A stretch of 64,000 nucleotides of DNA from NCBI RefSeq assembly GCF_001894745.1, contig NZ_BBYF01000020.1, positions 1 through 64,000 of the forward strand, in the 5' to 3' direction. The notes beneath the pieces are model-generated. The model was not told where the DNA came from and did no database searches. It worked only from the letters and a program-made list of their open reading frames with translations. The stretch comes from Paenibacillus sp. NAIST15-1. Lineage in GTDB: Bacteria > Bacillota > Bacilli > Paenibacillales > Paenibacillaceae. Position 1 is the stretch's first letter. Every line of letters starts with the position of its first letter. Below, in pieces: positions 8,619 through 17,669 of the stretch. Position numbers and translations under genes: made by a program.

Positions 8619-9935
8619 TCAATAGTAGCTGCTGCCTTCAACGAACTCAAATTCAAAATCAGCAATGCGGACAATCGTCCCATCAACTGCACCACGCTTG
8701 CGCAGCGCTTCATCAATTCCCATGTGGCGCAGTGTCCGCGCAAAGCGCAAGATCGCATCATGAGAGTTCATTTGCATGCGCTTCAGCATATTCTCAACAG
8801 CTTCGCTCTCAACTACGAACGTATCGTTCTCGCGGCGAATTGTAAATTCTGAATCACGTCTTGTCTTCTCGAAGCGATAGATTTTACGCTCATCAACCTC
8901 TGCCACTTCTTCGACTTCAGGAGCATCAGGCAACTGCTCAAGCAACTCCATCGCTCGATAGAGCAACTCTTGAATACCTTGCCGTGTCAGCGAGGAGATT
9001 GGCATAATCTCAATATCGCTTCCCGTCATCTCGCGAACCTTCTCACGGAATACCGCCAAATTCTCTTCTGCCTCAGGCATATCCATCTTATTAGCAGCGA
9101 TAATTTGCGGCCGCTCGGACAACTTCTCATTGTATAACTTCAATTCCTCGTTAATCTTCACCCAATCATCGAATGGATCTCTACCTTCCATGCCCGCCAT
9201 ATCCACAACATGAACAATGATGCGGGTACGTTCAACGTGACGAAGGAATTCATGACCCAATCCAATACCCGTATGAGCTCCTTCAATCAACCCAGGAAGA
9301 TCGGCCATAACGAAGCTGCGTCCTTCTCCGACATCCACCATGCCTAAGTTCGGTGTAATCGTCGTAAAATGATACGCACCAATCTTCGGCTGCGCCGCAG
9401 ATACAACAGACAGGAGAGTTGACTTGCCGACACTCGGGAATCCGACCAAGCCGACATCAGCCATGACCTTCAATTCAAGGATAACCCAGCGCTCCTGACC
9501 TTCTTCTCCATGTTCTGCAAGTTCCGGTGCAGGATTGTTCGCTGTTGCGAAGCGGATGTTGCCTCGTCCTCCACGGCCGCCCTTGGCAATAACAACCTCT
9601 TGGCCTTGACGGGTAAGGTCAGCAATAACTTCCTTCGTATCATCATCGATGACTACCGTACCAGGGGGAACGCGGACAATCATATCCTCCGCATTCGCTC
9701 CATGCCGGCTCTTATTCCGGCCCTTCTCCCCGCGATCTGCCTTAAAGTGCTTCTGGTAGCGGAAATCGACAAGCGTACGCAATCCTTCATCTACACGGAA
9801 AATAACGTCGCCGCCATGTCCTCCGTCACCGCCAGCGGGACCACCCATTGGCACATACTTCTCTCTGCGGTACGAGACGATTCCGTCGCCTCCGTCGCCG
9901 CCTTTAACATAAATCCTCGTCTTATCTACAAACAT
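8619..9935 (-). CDS. obg: Obg GTPase
   Basis: Essential GTPase linked to ribosome assembly and, in Bacillus, to the sporulation phosphorelay and stress response. The 438-residue protein shows the glycine-rich Obg domain (about 1-158, [16 protein letters not shown]), the G domain with P-loop GFPSVGKST at 165-173, DLPGL switch and NKMD motif, and the C-terminal OCT domain (about 350-435). It follows spo0B by 12 bases, the same pairing as in B. subtilis. Confidence 0.96.
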   Translation of the reverse strand: MFVDKTRIYVKGGDGGDGIVSYRREKYVPMGGPAGGDGGHGGDVIFRVDEGLRTLVDFRYQKHFKADRGEKGRNKSRHGANAEDMIVRVPPGTVVIDDDTKEVIADLTRQGQEVVIAKGGRGGRGNIRFATANNPAPELAEHGEEGQERWVILELKVMADVGLVGFPSVGKSTLLSVVSAAQPKIGAYHFTTITPNLGMVDVGEGRSFVMADLPGLIEGAHTGIGLGHEFLRHVERTRIIVHVVDMAGMEGRDPFDDWVKINEELKLYNEKLSERPQIIAANKMDMPEAEENLAVFREKVREMTGSDIEIMPISSLTRQGIQELLYRAMELLEQLPDAPEVEEVAEVDERKIYRFEKTRRDSEFTIRRENDTFVVESEAVENMLKRMQMNSHDAILRFARTLRHMGIDEALRKRGAVDGTIVRIADFEFEFVEGSSYY

Positions 9936-9947
9936 GCTGTCACCTCA

Positions 9948-10706
9948 TTATGCACTGCATGGCACGACTATTTGGTAGGCGTCCTGCCCATCATGATGAT
10001 TCGCCGACAACTGCTCCAGCCGCACGCCGCGTTCCATCGCAATTCGTCTCAGCTTCTCGGCCACTTCGCCCGGCCGAAGCAGTTTACCCTCTAATTGATA
10101 TTGAATGTTAAGCTGGCTCGATTCACACCATATCGCAAGCTGCAGCGGGCAATAAACGTCCCCCTGCTCCTTGGATGCGAAGCGGAATGTGTTAACCGTC
10201 TCGATAATCATATTCGTCAAGCGGACAGTGTCCACTTCCAGGTTCAATCGGTCGAGTTCAAGAGGCTCTGGTATCATTACCTTGAGCGGCATCGTACCGC
10301 CAGAGGTACGGTGCTGCATCAAAAACATAACGAGTTCCGGAAAACCAAGTTTGGCAATTCGGCTTTCCTCCGCCATTCTTTCTTTTATTGTTTCCACGCA
10401 GTCCGGTAATTTATCGTACTTTTTCAAACGAACATATCCATACAGAAGCTGCAAGTCGTTCATCCAATCATGCCGCTGATGATTCATTAAGTGAATTGCT
10501 GCTAATTGGGTTTCTTGAAGCATTCGTTCTCTTTGTCGTTGTTGTTGTCGCGAGAATAGCAAAAATGCTCCGCCAATACTGGCAGCCACAACGAATGCGA
10601 GTCCAAAACGCCACCCGATGTGCATATTCCAACCAATGATAGCTGCTGTCCCAGCTGCAGCGACAGCCCAGCAACAGCCGATCCATAAGCTTGTCCTATT
10701 CATCAC
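9948..10706 (-). CDS. spo0B: Sporulation phosphotransferase Spo0B, with N-terminal membrane anchor
   Basis: Spo0B passes phosphoryl groups from Spo0F to Spo0A in the sporulation phosphorelay. The RHDWMNDLQL motif places the phosphorylated histidine at H78, and the helical-hairpin region QLLYGYVRLKKYDKL matches Spo0B. The protein has 252 residues and begins with two hydrophobic segments (about 7-24 and 31-50) before a charged linker (SRQQQRQRER); the B. subtilis protein is about 190 residues and soluble. The C-terminal half (about 130-250) corresponds to the degenerate kinase-like domain. Its own promoter lies at 10760-10789, and obg follows 12 bases on. Family assignment rests on the His motif and on its place between rpmA and obg. 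Confidence 0.88.
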   Translation of the reverse strand: MMNRTSLWIGCCWAVAAAGTAAIIGWNMHIGWRFGLAFVVAASIGGAFLLFSRQQQRQRERMLQETQLAAIHLMNHQRHDWMNDLQLLYGYVRLKKYDKLPDCVETIKERMAEESRIAKLGFPELVMFLMQHRTSGGTMPLKVMIPEPLELDRLNLEVDTVRLTNMIIETVNTFRFASKEQGDVYCPLQLAIWCESSQLNIQYQLEGKLLRPGEVAEKLRRIAMERGVRLEQLSANHHDGQDAYQIVVPCSA

Positions 10707-10759
10707 TTCGCTCCCCGATACTCACACATTTCCAGTTATGTACAAACTCCCCGAATTTC

Positions 10760-10789
10760 AGTATATCACGCGCCTGAAACCTCGTCCAA
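10760..10789 (-). promoter_or_regulatory. Sigma-A promoter for spo0B-obg
   Basis: On the minus strand TTGGAC (10784-10789), 18 bases, then TGA-TATACT (-10 at 10760-10765), an extended -10. It lies about 55 bases before the spo0B start, so spo0B-obg has a promoter separate from rplU-prp-rpmA. Confidence 0.65.
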
Positions 10790-11110
10790 ACAAAATCATA
10801 CTAAGAAATAAAGGATTTGCACAAATCATTCCAGTAACAACAGAATTAGAAACAATGTGGACCGCGCTGATGGCGGCATTATGCGGGAAATAATGAGCAG
10901 ACAAAAAGGAATTGATGTGGCATAGCCCCTTCGAAGCATTTCCTCAGATGAGCGACTATGTTATCTCTCGATCGAACAACAACTTCGGCTTCGCACAGGC
11001 TTGGTACAGGCTTGGTACAAGCTTGGCATAAGCTCTACATAAGCTCTGTGCACAGGCTTGACATATCGTGCACTTTGCCAGACAACGCATTGTCGTCTCT
11101 TATTCATTAA
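10790..11110. other. Intergenic region between spo0B and rpmA
   Basis: No convincing gene. A 38-codon plus-strand frame (10915-11031) has only a weak ribosome site and runs into an 11-base repeat tract. The tract itself (10994-11061) is listed separately. Confidence 0.6.
10994..11061. repeat. Degenerate 11-bp tandem repeat, six units
   Basis: Successive units read cacaggcttgg, tacaggcttgg, tacaagcttgg, cataagctcta, cataagctctg, then a 13-base variant ending in caggcttga. The period is 11 bases, about one helical turn. It is non-coding and lies between the rpmA terminator and the spo0B promoter. Confidence 0.8.
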
Positions 11111-11137
11111 AAAAACCCCCGGCTCAAGCCGAGGGTT
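11111..11137 (-). terminator. Terminator of the rplU-prp-rpmA operon
   Basis: Stem AACCCTCGGCT/AGCCGGGGGTT on the minus strand, with a G-U pair, followed by a T-tract (A-run 11109-11115 on the plus strand). It lies 12 bases after the rpmA stop. Confidence 0.85.
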
Positions 11138-11148
11138 CTTCAGTCGTC

Positions 11149-11460
11149 TTAGTTCTCCACAGCTGCTGCAACAGGTGCAACTTCAACCGGGTAGACGCTC
11201 GCTTTTTTGCGATCGCGGCCCCAACGTTCGAACTTAACAACGCCATCCACTTTCGCGAACAGAGTGTCGTCCTTACCGATGCCCACGTTGTTACCTGGGT
11301 GGATTTTCGTACCACGTTGACGCACCAAAATGCTGCCAGCAGAAACTACTTGACCGTCGGAGCGCTTCACACCAAGACGGCGACCGATACTATCACGGCC
11401 GTTCTTTGTGGAACCTACCCCTTTTTTGGATGCGAACAACTGAAGGTTCAGTTTCAACAT
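11149..11460 (-). CDS. rpmA: 50S ribosomal protein L27 with cleavable N-terminal extension
   Basis: L27 lies at the peptidyl-transferase centre of the large subunit. The 103-residue protein starts [20 protein letters not shown]; in Firmicutes the segment up to LQLF is removed by the Prp protease, leaving the mature ASKKG end that reaches the tRNA. The Prp gene is immediately upstream in the same operon. Body motifs [12 protein letters not shown] and [14 protein letters not shown] are standard. Confidence 0.96.
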   Translation of the reverse strand: MLKLNLQLFASKKGVGSTKNGRDSIGRRLGVKRSDGQVVSAGSILVRQRGTKIHPGNNVGIGKDDTLFAKVDGVVKFERWGRDRKKASVYPVEVAPVAAAVEN

Positions 11461-11482
11461 TATAGTCTACCTCCTTGCTCAC

Positions 11483-11809
11483 TTAATTGTCTTCTATTTG
11501 AAGATACGAATCGTATGAAGTTTCGATCGTGTGTAAACTGACGATCATCGACTCCAACAGCAATTGAACTTTAGCTTCGATATCCGGCTGATTAATGCGT
11601 GGAACACGTCCACTCAAAAATCCATCCTTCATCTTGCATTCCAGCTCAATGCCCGTCAATGCTTCAATGGCGTTCACCGTACCCACCGATACCGAAGAGA
11701 CTCCCGCACATACGATATCCTCTCCGTGGCGAGCATAATTCGCATGTCCTTCAATGGAGAAGCTCTCAATTGAATGATCCGGCTTGCGCCGTATTGTAAT
11801 GCGAATCAT
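11483..11809 (-). CDS. prp: Ribosomal-processing cysteine protease Prp
   Basis: Cleaves the N-terminal extension of L27. The 108-residue protein has the catalytic pair H22 (GHANYARHGEDIVCAG) and C34 in that same segment, at the positions used by the Staphylococcus enzyme. It is sandwiched between rplU and rpmA, the conserved Firmicutes arrangement, so the protease and its substrate are made together. Confidence 0.93.
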   Translation of the reverse strand: MIRITIRRKPDHSIESFSIEGHANYARHGEDIVCAGVSSVSVGTVNAIEALTGIELECKMKDGFLSGRVPRINQPDIEAKVQLLLESMIVSLHTIETSYDSYLQIEDN

Positions 11810-11820
11810 ATGGCACCTTC

Positions 11821-12132
11821 TTACGCCTGAATGTTCTCAATCGTCACTTTTGTATACGGTTGACGATGACCTTGCTTACGACGGTAGTTCTTTTTCGCTT
11901 TGTACTTGTACACGACAATTTTCGCGCCTTTTCCATGCTTTTCAACTTTCGCCGTAACAGTAGCACCGGATACTACCGGAGTACCTGTGACCAAGCCGTT
12001 GTCCTTGGATACTGCCAATACACGGTCAAATGTCACGCTTTCGCCTTCAGCAGCGTTCAGCTTCTCGATGTACAATACATCACCAGCTTGAACTTTGTAC
12101 TGCTTGCCACCTGTTTCGATAATTGCGTACAT
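11821..12132 (-). CDS. rplU: 50S ribosomal protein L21
   Basis: Large-subunit protein of 103 residues beginning [18 protein letters not shown], the family N-terminus. The start at 12132 is set by GAGGAGGTG 7 bases upstream; the frame stays open to an ATG at 12150, but that codon lies directly against this ribosome site. The basic C-terminus [17 protein letters not shown] contacts rRNA. First gene of rplU-prp-rpmA, with a structured leader that may control translation. Confidence 0.96.
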   Translation of the reverse strand: MYAIIETGGKQYKVQAGDVLYIEKLNAAEGESVTFDRVLAVSKDNGLVTGTPVVSGATVTAKVEKHGKGAKIVVYKYKAKKNYRRKQGHRQPYTKVTIENIQA

Positions 12133-12249
12133 TGTGTTGCACCTCCTCATGTCTCAGACTCGCCTAAATCAGGTGGTGAAGCATCGCTTCACACTTCATA
12201 CCTGTCTGGAGCGGTTACAGCATGTGCAGCACTAGACTTAACACATACC
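12133..12249 (-). ncRNA. Structured 5' leader of rplU (probable L21 leader)
   Basis: The transcript from the promoter at 12255-12283 has about 115 untranslated bases. It can form a GTGAAGC/GCTTCAC hairpin, and the segment CACCACCT can pair with the rplU ribosome site AGGAGGTG at 7 of 8 positions. Bacillus rplU operons are known to carry an autoregulatory L21 leader; the match here rests on position and pairing, not on a covariance model. Confidence 0.55.
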
Positions 12250-12254
12250 CGTAG

Positions 12255-12283
12255 ATCTTAGCACACTCTTCAATAAAAATCAA
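12255..12283 (-). promoter_or_regulatory. Sigma-A promoter for rplU-prp-rpmA
   Basis: On the minus strand TTGATT (12278-12283), 17 bases, TGC-TAAGAT (-10 at 12255-12260). The -35 overlaps the end of rng. Confidence 0.75.
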
Positions 12284-13545
12284 CGTATAATTTCCGGTTC
12301 CCGTTGAGAAAGCGAGGACAAAACAACTCCGCTTCCCTCGCACTCGGCACAGGGTTGGAACAGTTGGTGCATGACCTGCTCACGAACCTTCTTGCGTGTC
12401 AATTCCATTAGACCAAGCTTCGTCCAACCGACAACCAAGCACTTCGTACGATCCTTCCGCATCATCGTTTCCAATCGCTCCACAATACGCACTCGATGTT
12501 CTTCCGTATCCATATCGATGAAATCAACAATGATAATGCCGCCGATATCGCGAAGACGAATAAGACGCGCAATCTCTTCGGCCGCCTCCAGATTCGTTAA
12601 GAATACGGTCTCCTCCAGATCGCTTGTCCCCGTATATTTTCCCGTGTTCACATCAACAACCGTCAGTGCTTCCGTCTGATCCCATACTAGATATCCTCCG
12701 CTCTGCAGCCATGTCTTACGCTGGAAAGCCTTATCTAGCTGATCTTTCACCCGATAACGGGTAAATAGCGGCTCACTGTCTTTGTATACATGAATCCGAT
12801 TTTCCAATTCAGGGTCAAACGAACGAACAAACGACTGCACCTTTTTCAATTGGCGAACATCATCAATGAGCAGCTGGTCAATCTCGCGTGAGAACGCATC
12901 CCGAACAAGCCGCTCCACCATGCTTAGATCACGGTGCAGCAACGCGGGAGCCTGAGCTTCCTTGGCACGATAACCAATCGTCTCCCACAACTCGCGGAGT
13001 GACTCAATATCACCCTCAAGCGTCTCCGTCAATTCACCTTGAGCAACGGTTCGAATGATCAGCCCCTCTTCGCCCTGGCGAAGTTGTTCAGCAAGCTGCT
13101 TCAATCGATTGCGCTCCGATTCCTGCTCAATCTTCTTAGATACACCGATATAATCGGCATATGGCATAAACACCGAATATCTGCCAGGTAGAGAATAATG
13201 CGTGGTTACACGCGCTCCCTTGCCTCCTAGCTGATCTTTCATCACTTGCACGATAAGTTCCTGTCCAACTCGAAGCAGACTCGTTATCGGCGGTTTCTGC
13301 TTAGGCTGCTTCTCCAAATGAGGATGTAAACAATCATCGACATATAAAAATGCATTTTTCTTCTGCCCGATGTCCACGAACGCAGCCTGCATTCCAGGAA
13401 GCACATTCACTACCCGCCCCTTAAATAAGCTGCCGACCAGCGTTGTGCCAGTTGCACGTTCGACTGCAAATTCGACGAGCCGACCATGTTCAAGCAACGC
13501 CATCTGCGTCACTTGTTCCTCACAGTGAACAATCATCTGATTCAT
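12280..13545 (-). CDS. rng: Ribonuclease E/G family endoribonuclease
   Basis: Single-strand endoribonuclease of RNase G type, 421 residues. An S1-like domain (about 35-125, GSLFKGRVVNVLPGMQAAFV) comes first, then the catalytic core with two metal-binding acidic motifs, VVDVNTGKY and IIIVDFIDMD, and a C-terminal PCAEC zinc-link motif. The start at 13545 (MNQMIVHCEE) has GAGGTGATACC just upstream; earlier in-frame codons lack a ribosome site. B. subtilis has no RNase E/G, so it depends on RNase Y instead; here an RNase G sits between spoIVFB and rplU. Confidence 0.93.
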   Translation of the reverse strand: MNQMIVHCEEQVTQMALLEHGRLVEFAVERATGTTLVGSLFKGRVVNVLPGMQAAFVDIGQKKNAFLYVDDCLHPHLEKQPKQKPPITSLLRVGQELIVQVMKDQLGGKGARVTTHYSLPGRYSVFMPYADYIGVSKKIEQESERNRLKQLAEQLRQGEEGLIIRTVAQGELTETLEGDIESLRELWETIGYRAKEAQAPALLHRDLSMVERLVRDAFSREIDQLLIDDVRQLKKVQSFVRSFDPELENRIHVYKDSEPLFTRYRVKDQLDKAFQRKTWLQSGGYLVWDQTEALTVVDVNTGKYTGTSDLEETVFLTNLEAAEEIARLIRLRDIGGIIIVDFIDMDTEEHRVRIVERLETMMRKDRTKCLVVGWTKLGLMELTRKKVREQVMHQLFQPCAECEGSGVVLSSLSQREPEIIR

Positions 13546-13691
13546 GGTATCACCTCTACTACAGCGCGTCATCTTCCATTGTAACATGAAGCAGGATAAG
13601 GTGAACATGCCGGTTTATGGAACAGGCTAGAAAAAATGATAACCGTTTCTTTTCACCTCCAAAATTGTGACCGAACTTACCTAGATGGCGC

Positions 13692-14561
13692 TCATGATTT
13701 CATACGATTCTGAGGCGGAGGCTCATCGAAGAAGGCATCAATTAATTGCTGTTCCGGAACGATCCGTTGGATTCGCCCTTCATCACCCATTACATAAATG
13801 AAGTGGTAGTCATCTCTGCGGAACAGACGAACGATTCGAGACAACGAACGCCCCCCTTCTGTTACAATTGGGCGTCCTAGTGCGACCGAACTCTCCCACT
13901 CGCGCAACCTCGTTGGACGATTCATCAAAAATCGTATGAAACGAAAAGGAACATTCCGATGTTCCACCCAGTTGGTCCACAGCAAAAAGAGAGCTAGCAT
14001 CAAGAGATTAATATTCAGCTTGCCTCCCACAACTACCGGGCACACACTGTACAGCAGCATAATGGCACTGCATCCAAGGCTGACCCTCGCACCAACAAGC
14101 AAGGTTCGATGATAGCTCATCCATAACGAACATGCTGCTTGCATCATTCGTCCGCCGTCAAGCGGAAGAATCGGCAGCAAATTGAACAATCCAATGAACG
14201 CATTGGCCTGAATAAACCCTTTCGCCCATTCTGGACTACACCAACCCATCGCTTCCGCATACCATGCAATTAATATCATGAGACCATTTTGTAATGGCCC
14301 CGCTACCGCTACAATCCACTCCTGCCAAGCAGGCGATAGTGCTCCATCATCCGTCTCCGCCATCCCTCCGAAGGGCAGCAGCTTCACTTCCGTGATGGTC
14401 CATCCAAACGCCTTAGCACAAGCTACATGTCCCAGTTCATGAATCAGCACGATCGTAAATAACGTAAGCAATTCAAATATATATCCTGTAGCTGCAGCTG
14501 CAGCCATAAGGATCACAAATAGCGGATGAAGTGAGTAGGTGGTTCCCCCCCATTTAATCAA
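13692..14561 (-). CDS. spoIVFB: SpoIVFB site-2 protease for pro-sigma-K
   Basis: Intramembrane metalloprotease that releases sigma-K in the mother cell. The 289-residue M50 protein has HELGH at 41-45 and the third zinc ligand D135 in LPLDGGRMM, plus several membrane segments. The C-terminal 90 residues resemble a CBS-type ATP-sensing domain. The first 8 bases overlap the end of spoIVFA, so the inhibitor and protease are translationally coupled. Confidence 0.92.
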   Translation of the reverse strand: MIKWGGTTYSLHPLFVILMAAAAATGYIFELLTLFTIVLIHELGHVACAKAFGWTITEVKLLPFGGMAETDDGALSPAWQEWIVAVAGPLQNGLMILIAWYAEAMGWCSPEWAKGFIQANAFIGLFNLLPILPLDGGRMMQAACSLWMSYHRTLLVGARVSLGCSAIMLLYSVCPVVVGGKLNINLLMLALFLLWTNWVEHRNVPFRFIRFLMNRPTRLREWESSVALGRPIVTEGGRSLSRIVRLFRRDDYHFIYVMGDEGRIQRIVPEQQLIDAFFDEPPPQNRMKS

Positions 14562-15486
14562 TTCGTATCACATCCGCCGGGTCAATATAAACGCCGCGCT
14601 GCTGCATCGCAAATGTAAGTACAGGCTCAGCACTTACCCCCGACTGGTTCTCCTGACTCTGTATCGTACCAATTGTTGCTCCGGGCTCAAGCCAGTCATC
14701 CTGTTGCACGGAAGTCGCTGTAAGCCCACTATACACCGTCACAAGACCATCGGCATGTTGGACAGTTACTGTAATTCCTGACTTCTCGTCTGAAGTTACC
14801 CGTTCAATTTTTCCCGTAGCAATATTCTGAACCTCAATCGCCGCACCGCTCGCATGATCGGGAGCAATCGCGACAGACTTCAGATTCATAGCAAACGGCT
14901 GCACAATCTGCCCCTTAATTGGGGATGGATAGGTATGTGTGGATTGTACAGCCTTCGTAGATTCCTTATCTCGTGGAAACAAAGGGATAAACACAGGTGT
15001 TCCGGAGAAAGTTCGCTCATACCACGCCGCAATCGGCCGCATGTCCATCTCATCATGAAGGGACAATTGAATCCAAGCGCGCATAGGTGCATTCCATTCC
15101 GCCGGGAAGGATGTGATTCCATAAGCTGCAGCGAACAACAAGATGGATACGAGAAGTCTGGAGCGCAAGGAGCGCCATACATTGCCTCTTCCTGTAGGAG
15201 GCTCTTCCCAGCCGTAGCGTTCATTCCACTTCGAACGGCTTATCTTCCACTGCTGCTCAGGATCATACGTATACTCTTGATTGAATTCGTAGTCCTCACG
15301 CTGCTCTCCGTTATTATAGACAGCCGTTGCAGAGGGAGTATTCAACACGACATCTGGTTGAACAAGTGAATGGGAAGACAGATTAACTTCCACAACTTCC
15401 TTCGCATGCGACTTACGTTTCATCTCTTCAGCCATTAGAATGTCACGGATTCGTTCTTCTCTTCGGCGCCGAATATCTTCTTTCAT
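14554..15486 (-). CDS. spoIVFA: SpoIVFA, regulator of SpoIVFB, with degenerate M23 domain
   Basis: Holds SpoIVFB in complex with BofA in the outer forespore membrane until SpoIVB cleaves it. The 310 residues comprise a charged N-terminal cytoplasmic region (1-105), one membrane segment (about 109-127), and a C-terminal M23/LytM fold (about 195-308, ending YIDPADVIRID). The M23 metal ligands (HxGxD and HxH) are absent, so the domain is probably a non-catalytic binding module, as in other SpoIVFA proteins. It overlaps spoIVFB. Confidence 0.88.
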   Translation of the reverse strand: MKEDIRRRREERIRDILMAEEMKRKSHAKEVVEVNLSSHSLVQPDVVLNTPSATAVYNNGEQREDYEFNQEYTYDPEQQWKISRSKWNERYGWEEPPTGRGNVWRSLRSRLLVSILLFAAAYGITSFPAEWNAPMRAWIQLSLHDEMDMRPIAAWYERTFSGTPVFIPLFPRDKESTKAVQSTHTYPSPIKGQIVQPFAMNLKSVAIAPDHASGAAIEVQNIATGKIERVTSDEKSGITVTVQHADGLVTVYSGLTATSVQQDDWLEPGATIGTIQSQENQSGVSAEPVLTFAMQQRGVYIDPADVIRID

Positions 15487-15611
15487 GCTCGTCTCATCCC
15501 TTCTTAACCCATTTCAACAATATGCATCAGCTGAATGATGTGCTTATCACATGTGTATGACAAGCCTACAGCAGATATGAGCAGTGAGCCTGAGAACAAG
15601 CAGATGTACGC

Positions 15612-15650
15612 AAAAAAGCGGCACTACATCCGTTATGGACGTTTTGCCGC
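15612..15650 (-). terminator. Terminator after rodA
   Basis: Stem GCGGCA/TGCCGC with an inner ACGTCC/GGATGT extension, followed by six T on the minus strand. It separates the mre-min-rodA block from spoIVFA. Confidence 0.85.
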
Positions 15651-15702
15651 CTTAGCGCTAATTTCGTAAATGATGAGACCAAGACCCTAATCTTCGACTC
15701 CA

Positions 15703-16860
15703 TTAAGGCTCAATCTGATATTTCTCTTGATAAATGTGTATGCTCATCACCAGTCCAATACAAATCATATTCAAGAGAAGTGATGTACCGCCATAACTGA
15801 TGAATGGCAGCGTAATCCCGGTAATCGGCATAAGGCCGATCATCATTCCGATGTTCTCGAATATTTGGAACACGAACATCGACACAATGCCGATTATCAT
15901 GTACGACCCTCGCAAGTCATAGCACTGGAAGGAAATGAGAATCATCCTGTATATCATCAGGAAGTACAGCAGCAGCAGCAGGGCCGAGCCCTGGAACCCG
16001 AATTCCTCACCGATTACCACGAAGATGGCATCCGAATACGTATACGGTATGAAGCTGCGCTGCTTCAATTCGCCCTTCATGTAGCCATCACCGCTGAGTC
16101 CGCCTGAACCGATCGCAATCATCGCATAGTTGGATTGATGCTTCGCATCGTTGGTTGCTTCCGCTGGGTTGATAAATGTGTTTATCCGCTCATACCAATG
16201 CTTCTTCTCGATCTTATTCACGAAGAAATCCTTGACTTCTTTATTGAAGGTCGTGAACGATACGTAGACCGCCCCCCCTATGACCGCAACACAGAGGAGC
16301 GCCACAAGGACATGCCGGTATTTCACCGCTCCGATCCATAGCATACCAATCAGTATTACAATATAAATAATGGCGTTACCAAGGTCAGGCTGAATCACTA
16401 CTAGTCCAAATGGAAGGATCGTTACCAATCCAATTGGCAGCAAGTCCTTCGTAAGTGAGAGTGGATCACCATTCCGTCTTCCTAGCAATTGCGCTAACGC
16501 AAATATGAGGGTAATCTTCGCGAGCTCTGCAGGCTGGAAGGTCTGCCCTCCGGGAAGCTTATACCAGCCAACAGCCCCGTTAAGATCCGCCCCTAGGAAA
16601 AACACGCCAACAAGAAGCAGGATCGTGATCCCCATTGAAATCGGCCAGCTCTTCAATAGCAATCGATAATCGAACAGCGCTACGGCAAACATGAGGATAA
16701 ATCCGAGAATATAGAATATAATCGTCTTCATCATCATGGATGTATCGCTGAACATTGCATCCCCATGCGTTGCACTTAGGATGACCAGTGGGCTGAACAC
16801 CGAGAACACGAGCAAAATACCGACTATAATCCAATCAATTCGTTTCAGCTTGTTAAACAC
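15703..16860 (-). CDS. rodA: RodA-type SEDS peptidoglycan polymerase
   Basis: Glycan-strand polymerase of the FtsW/RodA/SpoVE family acting in the membrane with a class B PBP; 385 residues with about ten membrane helices. The family signatures QPAELAKI, QPDLGNA and the C-terminal LPFISYGGTS are present. It starts with GTG at 16860, 5 bases after the minD stop. Its place behind mreBCD-minCD supports an elongation (RodA) role rather than SpoVE or FtsW. A terminator follows. Confidence 0.88.
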   Translation of the reverse strand: MFNKLKRIDWIIVGILLVFSVFSPLVILSATHGDAMFSDTSMMMKTIIFYILGFILMFAVALFDYRLLLKSWPISMGITILLLVGVFFLGADLNGAVGWYKLPGGQTFQPAELAKITLIFALAQLLGRRNGDPLSLTKDLLPIGLVTILPFGLVVIQPDLGNAIIYIVILIGMLWIGAVKYRHVLVALLCVAVIGGAVYVSFTTFNKEVKDFFVNKIEKKHWYERINTFINPAEATNDAKHQSNYAMIAIGSGGLSGDGYMKGELKQRSFIPYTYSDAIFVVIGEEFGFQGSALLLLLYFLMIYRMILISFQCYDLRGSYMIIGIVSMFVFQIFENIGMMIGLMPITGITLPFISYGGTSLLLNMICIGLVMSIHIYQEKYQIEP

Positions 16861-16867
16861 TGATTAA

Positions 16868-17665
16868 TCATCCCATTCCAAAAAACTTCTTCACACGGTC
16901 TAGCACGCCTTTCTTCTGTTCAAGCGGCATCAGTGGTACTGTATCCCCCAGGATGCGGCGCGCGATATTCCGATAAGCCACAGCAGCAGGCGCATCTGGA
17001 TTCATGACCGTAGGTTCACCAGAGTTAGCCGCTTTAATAACCATTTCATCATCAGGAACAACGCCTAGCAAGTCGATATTGAGCACTTGCAAAATATCAT
17101 CCAGCTCAAGCATGCCGCCATCCTTCTTCATCATATTGGCGCGAACACGGTTCACAATCAGCTTCGGTGAAGAGACTTCCGAATTCTCCAGCAGTCCAAT
17201 AATCCGATCAGCGTCACGAACCGCAGCATTCTCAGGCGTCGTAACAACGATGGCATGGTCTGCTCCTGCGATCGCGTTTTTGAATCCTTGTTCAATGCCT
17301 GCTGGACAGTCAATAATAACGTATTCGAATTCCTTCTTCAGTTCCAGAACGATATCCTTGATCTGTTCTGGAGACACTGCCAACTTATCCTTCGTCTGAG
17401 CGGCAGGCAGCATATACAACTCATCAAAGCGCTTGTCCTTCACAAGCGCTTGATTCAATCGGCAACGGCCATCCGCAACATCGCAGATATCATAGATGAT
17501 ACGATTTTCAAGCCCCATCACGACGTCTAAGTTGCGAAGACCGATATCTGTATCGATCATGCACACTTTTTTGCCGAGCAAAGCAAGCGCGGTACCAATA
17601 TTCGCGGATGTCGTCGTCTTGCCGACGCCGCCTTTGCCCGAAGTGACGACGATTGCCTCTCCCAT
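16868..17665 (-). CDS. minD: Septum-site ATPase MinD
   Basis: ParA-family ATPase that carries MinC to the membrane to block polar division. The start at 17665 (MGEAIVVTSGKGGVGKTT) gives 265 residues with the deviant Walker A at 10-17. It ends with the amphipathic membrane-targeting helix GVLDRVKKFFGMG. The ribosome site AAGGAGTG lies inside the minC stop region, and the two genes are 4 bases apart. Confidence 0.95.
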   Translation of the reverse strand: MGEAIVVTSGKGGVGKTTTSANIGTALALLGKKVCMIDTDIGLRNLDVVMGLENRIIYDICDVADGRCRLNQALVKDKRFDELYMLPAAQTKDKLAVSPEQIKDIVLELKKEFEYVIIDCPAGIEQGFKNAIAGADHAIVVTTPENAAVRDADRIIGLLENSEVSSPKLIVNRVRANMMKKDGGMLELDDILQVLNIDLLGVVPDDEMVIKAANSGEPTVMNPDAPAAVAYRNIARRILGDTVPLMPLEQKKGVLDRVKKFFGMG

Positions 17666-17669
17666 CCTT

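Noticed and set aside
10915..11031. A 38-codon plus-strand frame (MWHSPFEAFPQ) between spo0B and rpmA
   Set aside because: The ribosome site is weak and close, and the second half is the 11-base repeat; not conserved-looking.
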